Shown here one piece after another: positions 4,272-6,071 of a stretch of DNA of 6,071 nt (positions are counted from its first letter, which is position 1; each line of letters starts with the position of its first letter). The stretch is from an uncultured Campylobacter sp. (GTDB taxonomy: Bacteria; Campylobacterota; Campylobacteria; Campylobacterales; Campylobacteraceae), in the NCBI GenBank assembly GCA_938036585.1, contig CALHQN010000343.1, forward strand, positions 1 through 6,071, in the 5' to 3' direction. The position numbers and the translations under genes were made by a program. The notes under the pieces were generated by a model. It was not told where the DNA came from. It made no database searches and saw nothing but the letters and a program-made list of their open reading frames with translations.

Positions 4272-5330
4272 TTGACTATTTACGATTTGGAGCGCTTGCG
4301 ACTGGACGCTAAAAAGCACGTGGAGCAGCTAAAGCTCGTCGCGGTTATAAGTACGATCGCCCTGTTCGCGACGTTTGGCGTCATCGCGTATTTCGTGCGC
4401 AGGCAGGGCGTGCAGAGTTTTAGCGCGACGATGCTTATGCTGCTGGCGGTCGCCTCGCTCGCCGTGAGCCTGCGCGAGGTGCATCTAAACGGCTGGCAAA
4501 AGGATCTTATCGGCACGGAAAATATTTTGAAATTCGGCGCGGTCGCGATCTCGTTTTTGATCTTCAAATACTCCGCGGCCTTTCCGCAGGCACTGATAGG
4601 CTTGGCCGCGCTTGCGCTTGGGGCGTGGCTAGCGACGCGGCTTTACACGCTCTGCGTAAAAAGCGTGCAAGAGATCTTTACGGGGCGGTACCGCCAAAGT
4701 TACAAGCAGCACTATCTGGCGCCTTTCGTGCGGGAGCTCGGCTACGAATACGTCTCCTACGGCAGCGTGCCGTTTTGGCGCGTGGTGCAGAGCGATCTGT
4801 TCGAATTCATCGAAAATCTGCGCGGCAACGACCGCGTGGGCGGCGCGTGGCAGAGGGTGAGCTTTGAGTTTAGCGACGTGAGTTTTTTCCATCAAAATTT
4901 GCAGCACGAGCTCGTGGGGGCGTTTTTCGTAGCGGAATTTAACAAGCGCATCATCGCGCCCGTTTTTATCTATCCGCGCGAGATACAAAATAAACAGCAT
5001 ATCGATCTAAAGCCCGTCGCGATGGACAACGTGGAGTTTGCCGCGCGCTACAAGGTGCTAAGCGATGAGCCGCAAAACGCGATGTACGTGCTAACGCCCG
5101 CATTTATGGAGCGGTTTTTGGCGGTGGGCGACGCGATGGGAGCGCAGATCTGGGCGAGCATCAGAGAGCGGCGGATCCATATTTTCGTGCACACTGGGCG
5201 CGATAATTTCGAGCCTAGCGTCTATGAAAGCGTGCTGCGCCGCGACCCTGCAAGCGAGATAAAGAGCGAAATTTTAAACTTTTTGAGTATCGTTAAAATT
5301 TTAAAACTGAACGTGAGGATTTGGATTTAG
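4272..5330 (+). CDS. DUF3137 domain-containing membrane protein
   Basis: A 352-residue inner-membrane protein of unknown function. After a charged amphipathic N-terminus (MTIYDLERLRLDAKKHVEQL) come about four hydrophobic segments (roughly 21-42, 52-68, 86-103 and 106-127), then a soluble C-terminal region (about 135-352). That region resembles the DUF3137 family: HELVGAFFVAEFNKRI (212-227), the core around MDNVEFAARYKVLSD (251-265), the MYVLTPAFMERF stretch (271-282), and IHIFVHTGRDNFEPSVY (302-318). The family recognition is from pattern memory and moderately sure; no catalytic residues are evident. The start is uncertain: an in-frame TTG at 4203 gives 375 residues, but the extra 23 residues are basic spacer-like sequence and the best promoter lies inside them, so TTG 4272 with AAGGCG is preferred. 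The gene is single, follows a long noncoding stretch, and converges on the minus-strand gene across an 88-bp gap that lacks an obvious terminator. Confidence 0.75.
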   Translation: MTIYDLERLRLDAKKHVEQLKLVAVISTIALFATFGVIAYFVRRQGVQSFSATMLMLLAVASLAVSLREVHLNGWQKDLIGTENILKFGAVAISFLIFKYSAAFPQALIGLAALALGAWLATRLYTLCVKSVQEIFTGRYRQSYKQHYLAPFVRELGYEYVSYGSVPFWRVVQSDLFEFIENLRGNDRVGGAWQRVSFEFSDVSFFHQNLQHELVGAFFVAEFNKRIIAPVFIYPREIQNKQHIDLKPVAMDNVEFAARYKVLSDEPQNAMYVLTPAFMERFLAVGDAMGAQIWASIRERRIHIFVHTGRDNFEPSVYESVLRRDPASEIKSEILNFLSIVKILKLNVRIWI

Positions 5331-5418
5331 GCGAGTGAGTTCGGCTAGATAAAATTTATAGATTTTTGCGGCAAACCGAGCGTCAATCATCTAGGCTTAT
5401 ACTTGCGGTTTTATGGTT

Positions 5419-6071
5419 TTAAGCAAACAGATAATTCTTCTTGATGTAGTCGATATTTATATTTTTCTGCAAAAAATACTCTTTGATATCGTTGTAAATT
5501 TTATCATTGTAGATGTAAATAAGATAGTATCTTGGTAAAATATTTCTATATCCTGGGTTGGTCGTAGGTTCGGCGACCCTTATAAATGGCAGAGCTCTAA
5601 AGCCTTTGAGGTTTTTATTCACCGATAAATAAAATATAAAATTTAAGAAAAATCCCCATAGATAGATAAAAAATATTATCTCTAAAAGCTCCCATTTTAG
5701 AGCTATGAGTCCCAGTATCGTAAGAGATAAATTGCAGATATACTGTAAAATTTCTGAGCTAATAAATACGTCAATCGAAAAGCTCCTTCGCAGTTCGTCG
5801 AATTCTACTTTGCAAAATCTCTTAACGACGCCGTTTTCGATAAATTCTATATATCTATCCGTAAACCTTATTTGTTGCTTGCTGCGAATTAACTTAAAGA
5901 TGCATATCGCAATAAGAATTCCTAACATTACCAAATTCATAACTACGCCTTTTGGCGAACATAAAGATCCGCATTCCATAAAATCCTCTATTATAGCTAT
6001 CGTTAAGACGGAAAATAACAATACCAAATACCAAGCGATCGCAAAAAATTTTTCATAGCCGTTTATAATCA
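5419..6071 (-). CDS. hypothetical multi-pass membrane protein, 5' end outside the window
   Basis: I do not recognise this protein. The frame stays open from the window edge down to TAA at 5419-5421, giving at least 216 residues; the first visible ones read IINGYEKFFAIAWY and continue smoothly into a hydrophobic helix. A TTG at 6027 would cut that helix and has no ribosome binding site, so the true start is probably beyond 6071. Four hydrophobic segments are visible, by residue counted from the edge: about 8-27, 43-59, 107-125 and 129-149. Between the second and third lies a soluble stretch with QIRFTDRYIEFIENGVVKRF, perhaps a small beta domain, and the C-terminus is soluble and Tyr/Asn/Lys-rich. 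The gene is much more AT-rich than its neighbours (15 G+C in bases 5641-5700 against 38 in 361-420) and uses many ATA, TTA and AAA codons, suggesting foreign origin or weak selection. Confidence 0.65.
   Translation of the reverse strand, partial: IINGYEKFFAIAWYLVLLFSVLTIAIIEDFMECGSLCSPKGVVMNLVMLGILIAICIFKLIRSKQQIRFTDRYIEFIENGVVKRFCKVEFDELRRSFSIDVFISSEILQYICNLSLTILGLIALKWELLEIIFFIYLWGFFLNFIFYLSVNKNLKGFRALPFIRVAEPTTNPGYRNILPRYYLIYIYNDKIYNDIKEYFLQKNINIDYIKKNYLFA

Noticed and set aside
5373..5411. AAACCG / CGGTTT inverted repeat between the convergent genes as a bidirectional terminator
   Set aside because: Only 6 bp with a 27-nt loop; too weak to call.
5705..6058. Plus-strand open frame of 117 codons antisense to the edge membrane gene
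   Set aside because: The minus-strand frame is longer, has coherent membrane helices and continues past the window edge; the plus frame is its shadow.

Overview
The window looks like a chromosomal segment of an epsilonproteobacterium, most likely a Campylobacter of the moderately high-GC oral or gut type (C. gracilis, C. rectus or C. showae-like). This is an inference from three things: AAATTTA/AAATTTTAAA words saturate the spacers, promoters are of the T-rich plus TAnAAT kind without a clear -35 box, and coding DNA is fairly GC-rich. I could not search databases, so the species is not established.

Left part (1-2930), plus strand: a molybdenum-related cluster. A short nitroreductase-family flavoprotein is followed after 9 nt by modD, a quinolinate-phosphoribosyltransferase-like gene typical of molybdate operons. 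A 109-nt spacer with a good promoter leads to a ModA-type periplasmic binding protein and a ModB-type permease. The binding-protein gene carries a single-base frameshift near 2147: its recognisable C-terminus continues in another frame and ends in an ATGA overlap with modB. No ModC ATPase is present in the window, so the transporter is incomplete here.

Middle (2931-4271): sodC, a periplasmic Cu/Zn superoxide dismutase with all expected metal ligands, stands alone with its own promoter. About 700 bp without a credible gene follow. That stretch is full of TAAATTTA words, several hairpins built on them, a repeated 12-mer and a 13-bp tandem duplication.

Right part (4231-6071): a DUF3137-family membrane protein with a promoter that points to a TTG start. 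It converges on an AT-rich minus-strand gene for a multi-pass membrane protein of unknown function, whose 5' end runs off the window.

Working together: if the frameshift is a sequencing error or is bypassed, ModA captures oxyanion in the periplasm and ModB carries it inward, powered by an ATPase encoded elsewhere. ModD and the nitroreductase are probably co-transcribed cytoplasmic proteins; their link to molybdenum use is by context and family only. I see no clear mobile element, CRISPR array, tRNA or rRNA.
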